This document shows positions 17,261-25,893 of a DNA stretch of 64,000 bases, one piece after another. Below the pieces are notes generated by a model, which ran no database searches, was not told where the DNA came from, and was given only the letters and a program-made list of their open reading frames with translations. Every line of letters begins with the position of its first letter. Position 1 is the stretch's first letter. This DNA comes from Amycolatopsis sp. FBCC-B4732 (GTDB lineage Bacteria > Actinomycetota > Actinomycetes > Mycobacteriales > Pseudonocardiaceae), in the NCBI RefSeq assembly GCF_023008405.1, contig NZ_CP095376.1, forward strand, positions 2,442,001 through 2,506,000, read 5' to 3'. Made by a program: the position numbers and the translations under genes.

Positions 17261-18199
17261 TCACCGGTGGGGTGCGGGGTGGAAGGCGCAGCTCAGCGGC
17301 ACCGGCGACCGGGTGCGCAAGCTCAGCCAGGTGAAGCCGCCCCAGCGCCCGGACAGCGTGCCGGGCGGGACGTCGATCGACCAGGGCCGCCCGCTCATGC
17401 CGGTGCCGGCCGCCTTGACGCACGCCTCCTGCACGGTCCACACCCAGGCGAACTCCTTCGCCCGCAGGAGCCGCGGCAGCCCGGCGACGGCGGCGGCGTG
17501 CGAGCCCAGGCACCGGCGGACGGCCGAGTCGCTCAGCCGGTCCGGCGGCAGCTGGACGTCGACGCCGACGTCCCCGTGCGCGCAGACGGCCGCCGCGATC
17601 CGCTCCCCGTCGTGGGAGACGGTGATGCCGGGCAGCGCGAGGTCCGGGGCGCCGTGCAGCCGGGGCTTCCCGGCCGGGTCGGCGTGGACGGGCAGCGCGG
17701 CCAGGTCGGGCCGCACCCGCCGGAGCAGGCGCCGGAGGAGGTGCCGCCCGGCGAGGAATTCGGGGCGGTGCCAGGCCGGCCGGGTGGCGGCTTCGGCGAG
17801 GTCGTCCGGGTGGACGGGTCCGTCGCCGAGGTCGGTGCGGTCGGCCGAGGCGACCCAGACGCCGGGAGCGACCTGGGTGCCGTCGGCGGTCACTTCGGGG
17901 TGACCGTGGGGGTCGACCCGCGGCTCGCCGAGGCCGGCGACGGTGACGGCCTGGCGGCGGGCGGCGGCGTATTCGCGGGAGAGCGCCGTTCCAAGGCCCG
18001 CACTTTCACGTGAAAGTGCGGGGGTGGTACCCGGGGGCGCGGCACTTTCACGTGAAAGTGCCGGTTCGAGGCCCGCACTTTCACGTGAAAGTGCGGGGGT
18101 GGGGGTGCTTTTGCGGGGAGGTGCGGGGGCGTGCCTGGCACCGTCATGGGAAAGCCCGAGGTGGTCTCGCGCCGGCCCGCCGTCCGCTCGGGTGCTCAT
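17261..18199 (-). CDS. Sfp-type 4'-phosphopantetheinyl transferase with repeat-built N-terminus
   Basis: This enzyme attaches phosphopantetheine to carrier proteins. The core (about residues 100-312) has DVGVDVQ (Mg-binding Asp) and WVWTVQEACVKAAGTG (the WxxKEAxxK region, with Gln in place of the first Lys). The ATG at 18199 overlaps the preceding stop as ATGA, giving 312 residues, long for the family. The extra N-terminal part is read from three near-identical DNA palindromes, each giving PALSRESAG-like peptide. The real start may be GTG at 17893 (MTADGTQVAPGVW), which would give a normal length of about 210. Either the repeats were inserted in frame or they lie in a leader. It probably serves the carrier proteins of this operon and perhaps the NRPS genes. 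Confidence 0.85.
   Translation of the reverse strand: MSTRADGGPARDHLGLSHDGARHAPAPPRKSTPTPALSRESAGLEPALSRESAAPPGTTPALSRESAGLGTALSREYAAARRQAVTVAGLGEPRVDPHGHPEVTADGTQVAPGVWVASADRTDLGDGPVHPDDLAEAATRPAWHRPEFLAGRHLLRRLLRRVRPDLAALPVHADPAGKPRLHGAPDLALPGITVSHDGERIAAAVCAHGDVGVDVQLPPDRLSDSAVRRCLGSHAAAVAGLPRLLRAKEFAWVWTVQEACVKAAGTGMSGRPWSIDVPPGTLSGRWGGFTWLSLRTRSPVPLSCAFHPAPHR
17997..18097. repeat. Three parS-like palindromes (core TTTCACGTGAAA)
   Basis: Perfect palindromes lie at 17997-18022 (26 bp, half site cccgcactttcac), 18041-18062 (22 bp) and 18072-18097 (26 bp). Centres are 42 and 33 bp apart, both multiples of three and close to whole helical turns. All share CTTTCACGTGAAAG. The 12-bp core equals the core of the chromosomal parS site (GTTTCACGTGAAAC) and differs from it only in the flanking G/C pair. 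They lie at the 5' end of the PPTase gene. The same palindrome may be a dispersed repeat in this genus. Confidence 0.85.
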
Positions 18200-19290
18200 G
18201 TCCGCAGCTCCGTGAGCAGGGACTCGGCGTCGTCGGCGATCGCGCCGAGCATCAGCTCGGTCACGCCGCCGCCGATGCCGAACACCGCCGCCTCCGCGCG
18301 GACCAGCTGGAGGCCGTCGTCGGCGAAGCCGTCGGCGCCGCGCCAGCGGGCGCAGCTGGACAGGACCTCGTCGGCCGTCAGGCCGATCGACGCCTTCAGC
18401 AGGGCCGCGCTCGTCGTGTCATGGTCCGTCACCACCCGCTCGCCCAGCGCCTCGTGCAGCGCGCGCAACGAGCGCACCCGCACCAGGCAGGCCGCGAACT
18501 CCTGGCGGATCGAGTCGTGGTCCCACAGCGCGCGGCCGTCGATCTCCCGCCGCGTCAACGACTCCCGCGTCTCCGCCAGCACCCGGCTGGTGAGCGCGGT
18601 GGCCCACTGGGCGCCGGCGAGGCGCTCGGTGCCCATGTGCCGGGCGAACAGCGCCAAACCGCGGCCCTGCCGGCCGAGCACCGCCGACGCGGGCAGCCGG
18701 ACGTCGCAGAACTCGACGTGGCCGATGCCCGCGCCCGCCAGGAGCGTCGTCGTCGCCGGGGTGACGCGCACGCCCGCCGCGTCCGCCGGGACCAGGACCC
18801 AGGTGAAGGCCGTGAAGTGCCGCCCGGGCCGGTGCCGGGCCAGCACCAGGAAGTACGCCGCCCGGGTCGCCGTGGTCACCCACCGCTTCCCGCCGTCCAG
18901 CCGGACCGTGTCGCCGTCGAGCTCGACTTCGGTGCCGAGCCCGGTGAGGTCGGAGCCGGCCGCCGCGGTGTCCGTGGCGGCCAGCGCGACCTCGCAGTCG
19001 CCGTCGGCGACGCGGTCGAACTCCGGCCCGGTGCCGGCGGCCAGGATCGGCAGGGCGCTCGCCGACTGGACCAGCACGCTCAACGTGATCCCGTTGTCAC
19101 CGCGGGCGTCGACCTCGCGCAGGGTGGCCGCGAGCCGCGCGGGGTCGGCGACCAGGCCGGTCGGCGTGCGCTGCCGGTACTGGTCGCGCAGCACGCCGGC
19201 CGAACCGAGCCGCCGCCACACCCGGGCGCCGCCGGCCGCCGCATCCACAGTGGACAGCACGCCGCCGTCCAGGAGGGCTGTGTCAGGCAA
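18196..19290 (-). CDS. Acyl-CoA-dehydrogenase-fold flavoprotein (2)
   Basis: This 364-residue flavoprotein has the acyl-CoA dehydrogenase fold. The middle domain shows ALAATDTAAAGSDL and KRWVTTATRAAYFLV. The C-terminal domain ends with RAEAAVFGIGGGVTELML, close to the usual family signature near the active site. In carrier-protein pathways such enzymes oxidise aminoacyl- or acyl-S-carrier substrates. The gene start overlaps the previous flavoprotein gene by 8 bp, and the stop overlaps the PPTase ATG. The length is slightly shorter than typical (about 380), mostly at the N-terminus. The substrate is unknown. Confidence 0.82.
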   Translation of the reverse strand: MPDTALLDGGVLSTVDAAAGGARVWRRLGSAGVLRDQYRQRTPTGLVADPARLAATLREVDARGDNGITLSVLVQSASALPILAAGTGPEFDRVADGDCEVALAATDTAAAGSDLTGLGTEVELDGDTVRLDGGKRWVTTATRAAYFLVLARHRPGRHFTAFTWVLVPADAAGVRVTPATTTLLAGAGIGHVEFCDVRLPASAVLGRQGRGLALFARHMGTERLAGAQWATALTSRVLAETRESLTRREIDGRALWDHDSIRQEFAACLVRVRSLRALHEALGERVVTDHDTTSAALLKASIGLTADEVLSSCARWRGADGFADDGLQLVRAEAAVFGIGGGVTELMLGAIADDAESLLTELRT

Positions 19291-20434
19291 AGCGCACCTC
19301 CTGGTCGAGGAGGGTGAGCCGGCCGTCGGCGAGGTGCAGCCGGTCGTTGCTGTAGTTCAGCACCGCCGAACGCAGGTCCCGCAGCGACTGCTCCAGCCGC
19401 GTGGGGGAGTCCCGCAGGTAGCCGTGGCGCATCCCGATCGCGTCGACCAGCTCGTCGACCGCGCGGTAGCACTCCTCGGCCGCGGTGATCTTCACGGCGT
19501 TGATCAGCAGCTGCACCTTCGGCACGCTCAGGTCCGCGGTGGTCTCGACCACCTGGCGAGCGTGCCCGATCAGCGCGTGCACGGTGTCCAGCCGCTGGCG
19601 CGACCGCGACAGCCGCGTCAGCAGCAGCTCCGAGTTCAGGTCCGTCTTGCCGCGGCTGCCGCGCACCGACGCGATCACCCGCGACAGCGCCCCGGCCGCC
19701 GTGCCCAGCCAGCAGGACGCCCAGCCGAGGTGGGCCAGCGGCCCGAACACGGTGGTGACGATGGTGTGGAAGTCGCCGTGCCGCCCGACGACCTGGTGGG
19801 CGGGCAGCCGGCCGCGCAGCTTCATGGCCCCGCTGTCGCTGGCCCGCATGCCCAGCGGGTTCCAGCCACCGGCGGGCTCGATCTCCACCTGCTCGCGGGA
19901 CGCGTAGACCAGCGACACCTGGTTGTCGGCTTCGGAGTCCGGCGACCGCATCGTGATGAGGAACCCGTCGGCCTGCTTGCCCCCGGTGACGATCGGGGCG
20001 AAGCGGTCGACGAGCAGCTCGCCGTTCTGCCACGCGGCGGCGGACTCGGCGGTCAGGAGGTGCCCGCCCTTGCCCGCCTCGGTGGTCACCGAGCCGAGGT
20101 AGAGCCGGCCCGCGGCGATCTCCGGCACGAGCTCCGCGCGCAGCTTGCCTTCGGCGTGCGCGAGCACGGCGGCGACCTGCTGGCAGTGCATCGCGAAGAT
20201 CATCGCCAGCGACATGTCCACGCGGCCCAGCTCGGTGCTGGCCTCGAGCACGTCGGCCAGCGATCCGCCGAGCCCGCCGTCTTCGGCGGGCACGAGCAGC
20301 CCGAGCAGTCCGGTCGCGCGCAGCTCGTCGAGCGCCTCCACCGGGAACGTCGCTTCGTCGTCGGTCCGGCGGACGTGCTCCTCGGCGACCTTGGTCACGC
20401 GCCCGACGAGTTCGGCGAGCGGGGCGGTGGTCAT
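19283..20434 (-). CDS. Acyl-CoA-dehydrogenase-fold flavoprotein (1)
   Basis: This 383-residue acyl-CoA-dehydrogenase-fold protein starts at ATG 20434 (MTTAPLAELVGRV), overlapping the carrier protein stop as ATGA. The N-terminal helical domain (LRATGLLGLLVPAEDGGLGG) and the middle beta domain (LYLGSVTTEAGKGGHLLTAE, FLITMRSPDSEA) are clear. The C-terminus (RDLRSAVLNYSNDRL) does not show the usual IGGGTxE signature. It therefore looks more like the oxygenase branch of this fold (group D monooxygenases), which needs reduced flavin. The flavin reductase at the end of the operon would suit that. A dehydrogenase role is the alternative. Confidence 0.8.
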   Translation of the reverse strand: MTTAPLAELVGRVTKVAEEHVRRTDDEATFPVEALDELRATGLLGLLVPAEDGGLGGSLADVLEASTELGRVDMSLAMIFAMHCQQVAAVLAHAEGKLRAELVPEIAAGRLYLGSVTTEAGKGGHLLTAESAAAWQNGELLVDRFAPIVTGGKQADGFLITMRSPDSEADNQVSLVYASREQVEIEPAGGWNPLGMRASDSGAMKLRGRLPAHQVVGRHGDFHTIVTTVFGPLAHLGWASCWLGTAAGALSRVIASVRGSRGKTDLNSELLLTRLSRSRQRLDTVHALIGHARQVVETTADLSVPKVQLLINAVKITAAEECYRAVDELVDAIGMRHGYLRDSPTRLEQSLRDLRSAVLNYSNDRLHLADGRLTLLDQEVRFA

Positions 20435-20682
20435 GACGAGACCCCCTCGCGCTCGAGCTGGGCCTGCACGGCGGTCCACAGCGTGCCGCCGGTGGCGAAG
20501 GTCGCGTCGGTGATGTCCTCGTCCGGCAGGGAGACGCCGAAGACGTCCTCGATCTCGAACAGCACGTTGATCGACTGCATCGAGTCGAGCCCTCGCTCAC
20601 GCAGGGAGTCGTCCGGGCCGAGCTCGCGGCCGTTGAGGAACTTCAGGTACGGGGTCAGCAGTTCGGCCATGCGGGGGTCCAT
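20431..20682 (-). CDS. Acyl/peptidyl carrier protein (ACP-2)
   Basis: This is a free-standing carrier protein of 83 residues with the attachment Ser in RGLDSMQSINVLFEIED, followed by the typical second helix and FGVSLPDEDI. I chose ATG at 20682 because AGGAG lies 5 bases before it; the GTG at 20688 would touch the ribosome site. It comes right after the BtrK/VinO-like decarboxylase and before the two flavoproteins. This suggests that the acyl group made on it is decarboxylated and oxidised in place. Confidence 0.9.
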   Translation of the reverse strand: MDPRMAELLTPYLKFLNGRELGPDDSLRERGLDSMQSINVLFEIEDVFGVSLPDEDITDATFATGGTLWTAVQAQLEREGVSS

Positions 20683-20684
20683 GT

Positions 20685-21962
20685 TCACTCCTCATCTCGG
20701 GGGTCAGTGGTCCTGACCAGTTCCACGCGGGAGGTCCGCGCGGGGGCGCCGGGGCGGTCGCCGTCGACGACGACCTCCGCCGGCAGGGGGTGGCCCAGGA
20801 AGGCGACGAGGCTGGCGTACAGCCCGTAGGCGCCGACGTTCGGCACCGCGACCAGGTCGCCGGGGCTCAGTTCGGGCAGTTTCGCGGTGCGCGCCCAGGT
20901 GTCCAGCGGCGTGCACAGCGGACCGGCGACGAGCGCCTCCAGGACGTCCGGGCCGCCCGGGCCGAGCAGGCGGGGTGCGAGCGGGGGCAGCCGCCGCATC
21001 CCCGACATGCCGCCGAGGTGGTTGATGCCCGACTCCAGCACGACGATGTCCTTGCCGTGCGAGCGCTTGACGTCCAGCACCGCCGTGACCAGAGTGCCCG
21101 CTGTGCCGACGAGATAACGCCCGGATTCGAACACGATTTCCGGGCCTTCTTCGCGCCAGCCCGGCAGTTCCTCGGCGAACAGCGTCTCAAGGCCTTCACG
21201 CAGCCCGGGCAGGTCGACGGCGGTGCCGTCCTTCGCGAACGGGGCACCGAAACCGCCGCCCAGGTCGAGGGTCCGGAAGCGGACCCCGTGCGGTGCCAGG
21301 GCTTCCCGCAGCCGCGCGGCGGTGGCCAGCGCGCGGCGGAACTGCCCGAGCAGGTCGTCCACTTCGGTCAGGTTGGTGCCCATGTACAGGTGCAGCCCCA
21401 CCGCCTCGGCGTGCTCGTCGCCGGCGAAGCGGGCGGGTTCGGCGACGATCCAGCCGGTGTCGGCGCCGAACTGCGAGGGCACGCCGGTCATCGCCAGGCC
21501 CTGGCCCGGCACCGGCTGGTCGTCGTTGACGCGCAGCAGGTAGCGGGCGCGGACCCCGGCCTCACCGGCGAGCCGGTCGAGCTGGGTGATGGCGTGCGGG
21601 GAGTCCACGGAGAACTCCCGCACGCCGGCCCGCAGCGCGGCCGTGATCTCGGCGTCCCGCTTGGCGGGTCCGGTGTAGAGCACCTGCGTGCCCGGCCAGC
21701 CGGCGTCGAGCGCGGCCCGCAGCTCGCCCGTGGAGCAGACCTCCGGGCGGGCACCGGCTTCGCGCAACGTGCTCAGCACGTCCGGGTGCGGGTTGGCCTT
21801 GAGCGAGTACAGCAGCCCGGTGCCCTCGGGCAGGGCGCCGTCGAGCCGCCGGTGGTTGCGGCGGACCTTGGCGAGGTCGTAGACGTAGGCGGGGGTGGAC
21901 AGCCCGGCGAGTCCGCCGGGCAGCTCCGCGAGCCCCGCGGGTCGCTCAGCGAGCAGCTCCAC
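20685..21962 (-). CDS. PLP-dependent decarboxylase, BtrK/VinO type
   Basis: This fold-III PLP decarboxylase (alanine-racemase/ornithine-decarboxylase barrel), 425 residues, is of the diaminopimelate decarboxylase type. PLP Lys is in YSLKANPHP; LDLGGGFGAP, ESGRYLVG and GPLCTPLDTW (active-site Cys) are all present. Homologues such as BtrK and VinO remove CO2 from aminoacyl groups bound to a carrier protein. The gene sits directly before a free carrier protein here, so that role is more likely than lysine biosynthesis. Products would be beta-alanyl, GABA-like or related amine acyl units on the carrier. It overlaps the upstream AMP-ligase gene by 17 bp. The exact amino acid is unknown. Confidence 0.87.
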   Translation of the reverse strand: MELLAERPAGLAELPGGLAGLSTPAYVYDLAKVRRNHRRLDGALPEGTGLLYSLKANPHPDVLSTLREAGARPEVCSTGELRAALDAGWPGTQVLYTGPAKRDAEITAALRAGVREFSVDSPHAITQLDRLAGEAGVRARYLLRVNDDQPVPGQGLAMTGVPSQFGADTGWIVAEPARFAGDEHAEAVGLHLYMGTNLTEVDDLLGQFRRALATAARLREALAPHGVRFRTLDLGGGFGAPFAKDGTAVDLPGLREGLETLFAEELPGWREEGPEIVFESGRYLVGTAGTLVTAVLDVKRSHGKDIVVLESGINHLGGMSGMRRLPPLAPRLLGPGGPDVLEALVAGPLCTPLDTWARTAKLPELSPGDLVAVPNVGAYGLYASLVAFLGHPLPAEVVVDGDRPGAPARTSRVELVRTTDPRDEE

Positions 21963-23448
21963 CGGACACCTCCTCGGCCATCGACGCCAGCGCCGTGCGG
22001 TCGACCTTCCCGTTGCCGGTCAACGGAAGCGTCTCCACGCGCAGGCAGCTCGCCGGGATCTTGAACTCCTCGATCCGGGTGCGCATCCCGTCGAGCACGC
22101 CCTCGGCGGCCAGCTCGCCGGTGACGAACAGCCAGGCCGGCCGGGTGTCCTTCGGGACCAGCACCGCGGCTTCGCGGACACCGGGCACCCCGCGCGCGGC
22201 GGACTCGACTTCCGTGGCGCTGACGCGGAACCCGCGCTCCTTGTAGATGTCGTCGCGGCGGCCGTCGAAGTAGAGGTAGCCCTGCTCGTCGAGCCGGCCG
22301 TAGTCGCCGGTGCGCAGCTCCGGGAACAGCCCGTCCACCCGCGGGAACTTCTGCGCGGTGAGCTCGGGACGGCGCCAGTACCCGGCCATCACGTTCGGGC
22401 CGCGCACCACGATCTCGCCGACCTCCCCGGCGGGCAGCCGCTCGCCGGCGTCGTCGATGACGAAGACCTCCGTGCCGGGCAGGGCGCGGCCGCTGGAACC
22501 GGGCCGGTCCAGATCGCCGTCCACCGGCATGATGGTGGCGCGCTTGCACTCGGTCAGCCCGAACATCAGCTGCACGCGCAGGCCGGGGATGGCCGCACGC
22601 AGGGATTCCAGCGTGCCGGTGGGCATCGCCGCGCCGGTGTTGGTGAGCAGCCGCAGGTCGGGTGCGGGCTTCGGGCGGCGCCGCAGCAACGCGCTGAGCG
22701 CCTCGGCGACGGCCGGGACGGCGGGCAGCACGGTGGCGCCCGAGCGCACCAGGTTGCCGACCAGCGACGGTCCCACCTCGGTGGGGGCGCCCAGCACCAG
22801 GTTCGACCCCGCCGTGACGGACAGGAACACCTGGTACAGGCCGTAGTCGAAGGACAGCGGCAGCGGGCTGTAGACGACGTCGTCGGTGCGGTACTCGAGC
22901 ACCGACGCGATCGCGCCGGTGGCGAACAGCAGCTGCTGGTGCGTGCTGACCACGGCCTTGGGCAGGGACGTCGTGCCCGAGGTGTAGATCAGGCACACCG
23001 GGTCGACCGGCAGCGGGGGAGCGGGTAGGTCGACGGTCCGGCCCGGACCGGCGGCCAGCTCCGCCACCGAAGCCGTCGGGACGCCGGCGGCTTCGGCCGA
23101 CTTCCGCACGTCCTCGTCGTCGGTCACCACGAGCACCGGCTCGGAGTCGGCGAGCACGTGGTCGAGGCTGCTGCCGCGAACCTGTTCGTGCAGCAGCGAA
23201 AACGCGACCCCGGCCCGGGCGGCGCCGAAGACCACGGCGGGCAGCAGCGTGCTCGCCGGGGCGTTGATCAGCAGCCGGTCGCCGCGGCGGGCGCCCCGGA
23301 CGGCGAGCGAAGCCGCGACCCGCTGGGCGGCGCCGGCGAGCTCCTCGTAGGTCGCCGAGGTGCCGCGGCAGGTCAGCGCGGTCCGGTTCGGCCACAGCCG
23401 GGCGGCGTGGTCGAGCAGTTCGTGGAGCACTCGCGGTGCGTAGGTCAT
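21946..23448 (-). CDS. AMP-dependent acyl/aminoacyl ligase
   Basis: This is a 500-residue ANL-superfamily enzyme. Motifs: IYTSGTTSLPKAV (A3, with Thr-Thr as in acyl-CoA ligases), FGLTECKRA (A5), LRTGDYGRL (A7) and NGKVDR (A10). The pocket segment SFDYGLYQVFLSV is unlike the first adenylation enzyme, so a different substrate is expected. AGGAGG precedes the ATG at 23448, which overlaps the previous stop. By analogy with VinM-type enzymes it could add a second amino acid to a carrier-bound amine, or activate a carboxylic acid for another carrier. This function is an inference from neighbours. Confidence 0.83.
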   Translation of the reverse strand: MTYAPRVLHELLDHAARLWPNRTALTCRGTSATYEELAGAAQRVAASLAVRGARRGDRLLINAPASTLLPAVVFGAARAGVAFSLLHEQVRGSSLDHVLADSEPVLVVTDDEDVRKSAEAAGVPTASVAELAAGPGRTVDLPAPPLPVDPVCLIYTSGTTSLPKAVVSTHQQLLFATGAIASVLEYRTDDVVYSPLPLSFDYGLYQVFLSVTAGSNLVLGAPTEVGPSLVGNLVRSGATVLPAVPAVAEALSALLRRRPKPAPDLRLLTNTGAAMPTGTLESLRAAIPGLRVQLMFGLTECKRATIMPVDGDLDRPGSSGRALPGTEVFVIDDAGERLPAGEVGEIVVRGPNVMAGYWRRPELTAQKFPRVDGLFPELRTGDYGRLDEQGYLYFDGRRDDIYKERGFRVSATEVESAARGVPGVREAAVLVPKDTRPAWLFVTGELAAEGVLDGMRTRIEEFKIPASCLRVETLPLTGNGKVDRTALASMAEEVSGGAAR

Positions 23449-24548
23449 CGGGTTCCTCCTGCGGCCAGGACAGCCCGGCACAGGCCGTCGACGTGGGTGA
23501 GTTTTTCCGGGACCAGGTCCTCGGCGGCGAATTCGACGCCGAGGTCGCTTTCGATCCGCTCGACGATCTCCATCATGCGGAACGAGCTGAAGCCGGGGAT
23601 CTCGCCGAGCGTGCGGGCGTCGGCCGGGGGCGGGGTGCCCAGCACGGTCCCGATCACCGCGGTGACGGAGTCGCGCACCCCGGTCGGCACCTCGTCGTTG
23701 TCCACTGTGGACACGACGACCGGCTCGGTGGGCTCGGTGAACGCGACGTGGTCGGTCGCGAGGCACTCGAGGAGCCGGTCGTACACCGCGCGCGGTTCCG
23801 CCCGGCCCGCGGAGACCCGGCGGCTCGCCAGGTAGACCTGCTTCGCGAGCGCGTTCCACTCGTCGAGGTGCGCCCGGACGGTGTCGGTGTCCAGTCCCAT
23901 GGCCGCGGCGTGCAGGTGGCGGCTGCGGCTCAGCAGCCACGTCTGCAGCGTCAGCCCCCGCACCGCCCGCACCCGGTCCGGGTGGTCGGCGTAGGCCGCG
24001 ACGTACGTGCCGGCGTCGGCCAGTTCGACCAGCGGCGTCCGGTCGGCCGGACGGTCCCCGGCGGCGATGTCGAAAGTCAGCGCGCCTTCGGGAAGCGCTT
24101 CCGCGAGCTCCTCGCGGCTGAGGGGCCACCGGCCCGGCCGGGCCGCGCCCCACTGGGTGTCGTTGTGGTAGCCGTCCACGACGGCGACGCCGTCGCCGTC
24201 CGGCTCGACCAGGAAGCTGTGCTGCAGGTGCTCCTTGCGGTGGTAGGGGACCCACGGCAGGTGGTAGGCGTCAGCCACCGCGTAGCAGCCGGTGCCCGGT
24301 TCGAGTTCACCGGCGGAGGCGATCCGCGCACGGCGGGTGACGCGCAAGCCCAGCAGCGCGGCGGACTCGGCCACCTGCGAGTCGACCTGCGGCTCGACGG
24401 TGGGGAGCGCGTCCGCGCCCGGGCGGGGCCAGAAGCGCAGGACGCGGCCCATCGCGAGATGGGTGCCCGGGCCGTGCAGGCGGTCGGCGAGTTCGGCCAG
24501 GTTGACCTGGACGCAGTCGAAGAGGCGGTGGTCCAGCTGCTCAGCCAT
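23445..24548 (-). CDS. BtrH-like domain fused to a C-terminal carrier domain
   Basis: This 367-residue fusion starts at ATG 24548, with GGGGAG about 8 bases before it. Residues 1-150 look like the BtrH N-terminal papain-like fold: an early Cys (LFDCVQVNLAELAD), then CYAVADAYHLPWVPYHRKEH and a VVDGYHNDTQWG strand. The middle is helical. Residues 290-367 form a carrier domain with its Ser in PGFSSFRMMEIVERIES. A transferase-like domain covalently joined to its own carrier arm is unusual and may let the acyl chain move from this arm to the final acceptor. The carrier call is firm. The BtrH call rests on shared motifs with the protein at 16301-17236. Confidence 0.72.
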   Translation of the reverse strand: MAEQLDHRLFDCVQVNLAELADRLHGPGTHLAMGRVLRFWPRPGADALPTVEPQVDSQVAESAALLGLRVTRRARIASAGELEPGTGCYAVADAYHLPWVPYHRKEHLQHSFLVEPDGDGVAVVDGYHNDTQWGAARPGRWPLSREELAEALPEGALTFDIAAGDRPADRTPLVELADAGTYVAAYADHPDRVRAVRGLTLQTWLLSRSRHLHAAAMGLDTDTVRAHLDEWNALAKQVYLASRRVSAGRAEPRAVYDRLLECLATDHVAFTEPTEPVVVSTVDNDEVPTGVRDSVTAVIGTVLGTPPPADARTLGEIPGFSSFRMMEIVERIESDLGVEFAAEDLVPEKLTHVDGLCRAVLAAGGTR

Positions 24549-25893
24549 GGTGACCACTCCCCGCGACCGCCAGTCCCTGGACCGGCTTCAGCCGATCCAT
24601 CGCCGACACGAGCGCCTGCTCCGCGGGCGGCTCGGCGGTGAGCTCGCCGTCGAGCAGCTGCTGGTAGGCCGATAGGTCGAGGTAGCCGTGCCCGCTCACG
24701 CAGGCGACCACGCCGCGGTCCGACCCGCCGTCGGTGGCCAGGCGCGCGGCGACGGCCAGCGCGTGCCCGGATTCCGGTGCGGGGAGCACCATTTCCGACC
24801 GCGTGAAGGCCCGGCCGGCCTCCAGCGCCTCGACCTGGCCGACGGCCTGCGCGGTGACCTGGTCCCGGTGCCGCATGGCGGAAATGACCTTCGCGGCACC
24901 GTGGAAGCGCAGGCCGGCCGAGTGCGAGTCGGGGATCGGGTAGCTGGAGCCGATCGTGTACATCGCCTCCATCGGGCTGACCCCGGTGGCGTCGGTCTTG
25001 TCGTAGGCGTAGACGCCTCGGGTGAGCTTCGGGGTGGTGCTGGACTCCGCGGCCACCAGCCGCGGGCACTCCGCCCCGGTCGTCGCGGCGTCGGCGAAGA
25101 AGGGCAGCGCGATCCCGCCGAAGTTCGAGCCGGCGCCGACGCAGCCGACCACACTGTCCACAGTGGCCTCCAGCTCGGCGAGCTGCTCGATGGTCTCCAG
25201 CCCGATCACGGACTGGTGCAGGATGCTGTAGGTCTCGCCGCTGCCGATGCAGAACGCGGCCCCTTCGGTGCGCCCGGCGTACTCGACGGCTTCCCCGATG
25301 GCCAGCGCGAGGCTGTTCACCCCGCCGCCGACACGGGCGGCGACGTCGGTCAGGTCGCTCGGGCTGGCGTGCACGGTGGCGCCGAGGGCCCGCATCAGCG
25401 TGCCCCGGTAGGGCTTCTTCTGCAGGCTCGTGCCGACCATGAACACCCGGCAGCGCAGCCCGAACATCGTGCAGGCGGCGGCGAGCGCGGTGCCCCACTG
25501 CCCGGCCCCGGTGCCGGTGACCAGCTCCTTCACCCCGGCCTTGGCGTAGTAGTGGGCCTGCGCGAGCGCGGTGTTCAGCTTGTGGCTGCCGGAGATGTTG
25601 CCGCCCTCGTACTTGACGTAGATCGGCACCCGCGCGCCGATGGCGTCCTCGAACCGGCGGGCCCGCCACAGCGGGGTGGGCCGGAAGCTGCGGTAGGCGT
25701 CGAGCACCTCGGCGGGGATGTCCCAGAACTCGCGGTTCTGGGTGGACTGGCGGACCAGCGCGAACGGCAGGTTCACCGACACGCCGGCGTCCGAGCCGCC
25801 CGCGGGCGACTCCGGGCTCCGGTCCGGGGGCAGCGGCTCGTCCAGGTGCGGCAGCACGCTGCGCCAGCTGGTGGGCAGGGAAGTGCGGCTCAT
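24541..25893 (-). CDS. TrpB-like fold-II PLP enzyme
   Basis: This 450-residue fold-II PLP enzyme resembles tryptophan synthase beta chains of the TrpB2 type. PLP Lys is in GSHKLNTALAQAHYY, and GAGQWGTALAAA and GCVGAGSNFGGIA (phosphate cup) are present. No TrpA gene is near, so a stand-alone beta-replacement, beta-elimination or related amino acid reaction is expected rather than tryptophan synthesis. A nucleophile could be joined to serine-derived aminoacrylate to make a non-standard amino acid for the operon. It overlaps both neighbouring genes by a few bases. Confidence 0.85.
   Translation of the reverse strand: MSRTSLPTSWRSVLPHLDEPLPPDRSPESPAGGSDAGVSVNLPFALVRQSTQNREFWDIPAEVLDAYRSFRPTPLWRARRFEDAIGARVPIYVKYEGGNISGSHKLNTALAQAHYYAKAGVKELVTGTGAGQWGTALAAACTMFGLRCRVFMVGTSLQKKPYRGTLMRALGATVHASPSDLTDVAARVGGGVNSLALAIGEAVEYAGRTEGAAFCIGSGETYSILHQSVIGLETIEQLAELEATVDSVVGCVGAGSNFGGIALPFFADAATTGAECPRLVAAESSTTPKLTRGVYAYDKTDATGVSPMEAMYTIGSSYPIPDSHSAGLRFHGAAKVISAMRHRDQVTAQAVGQVEALEAGRAFTRSEMVLPAPESGHALAVAARLATDGGSDRGVVACVSGHGYLDLSAYQQLLDGELTAEPPAEQALVSAMDRLKPVQGLAVAGSGHHG

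Noticed and set aside
17997..18097. CRISPR-like array of three repeats
   Set aside because: Each unit is itself a perfect palindrome, spacers are short and unequal, only three units exist and no cas genes are near.
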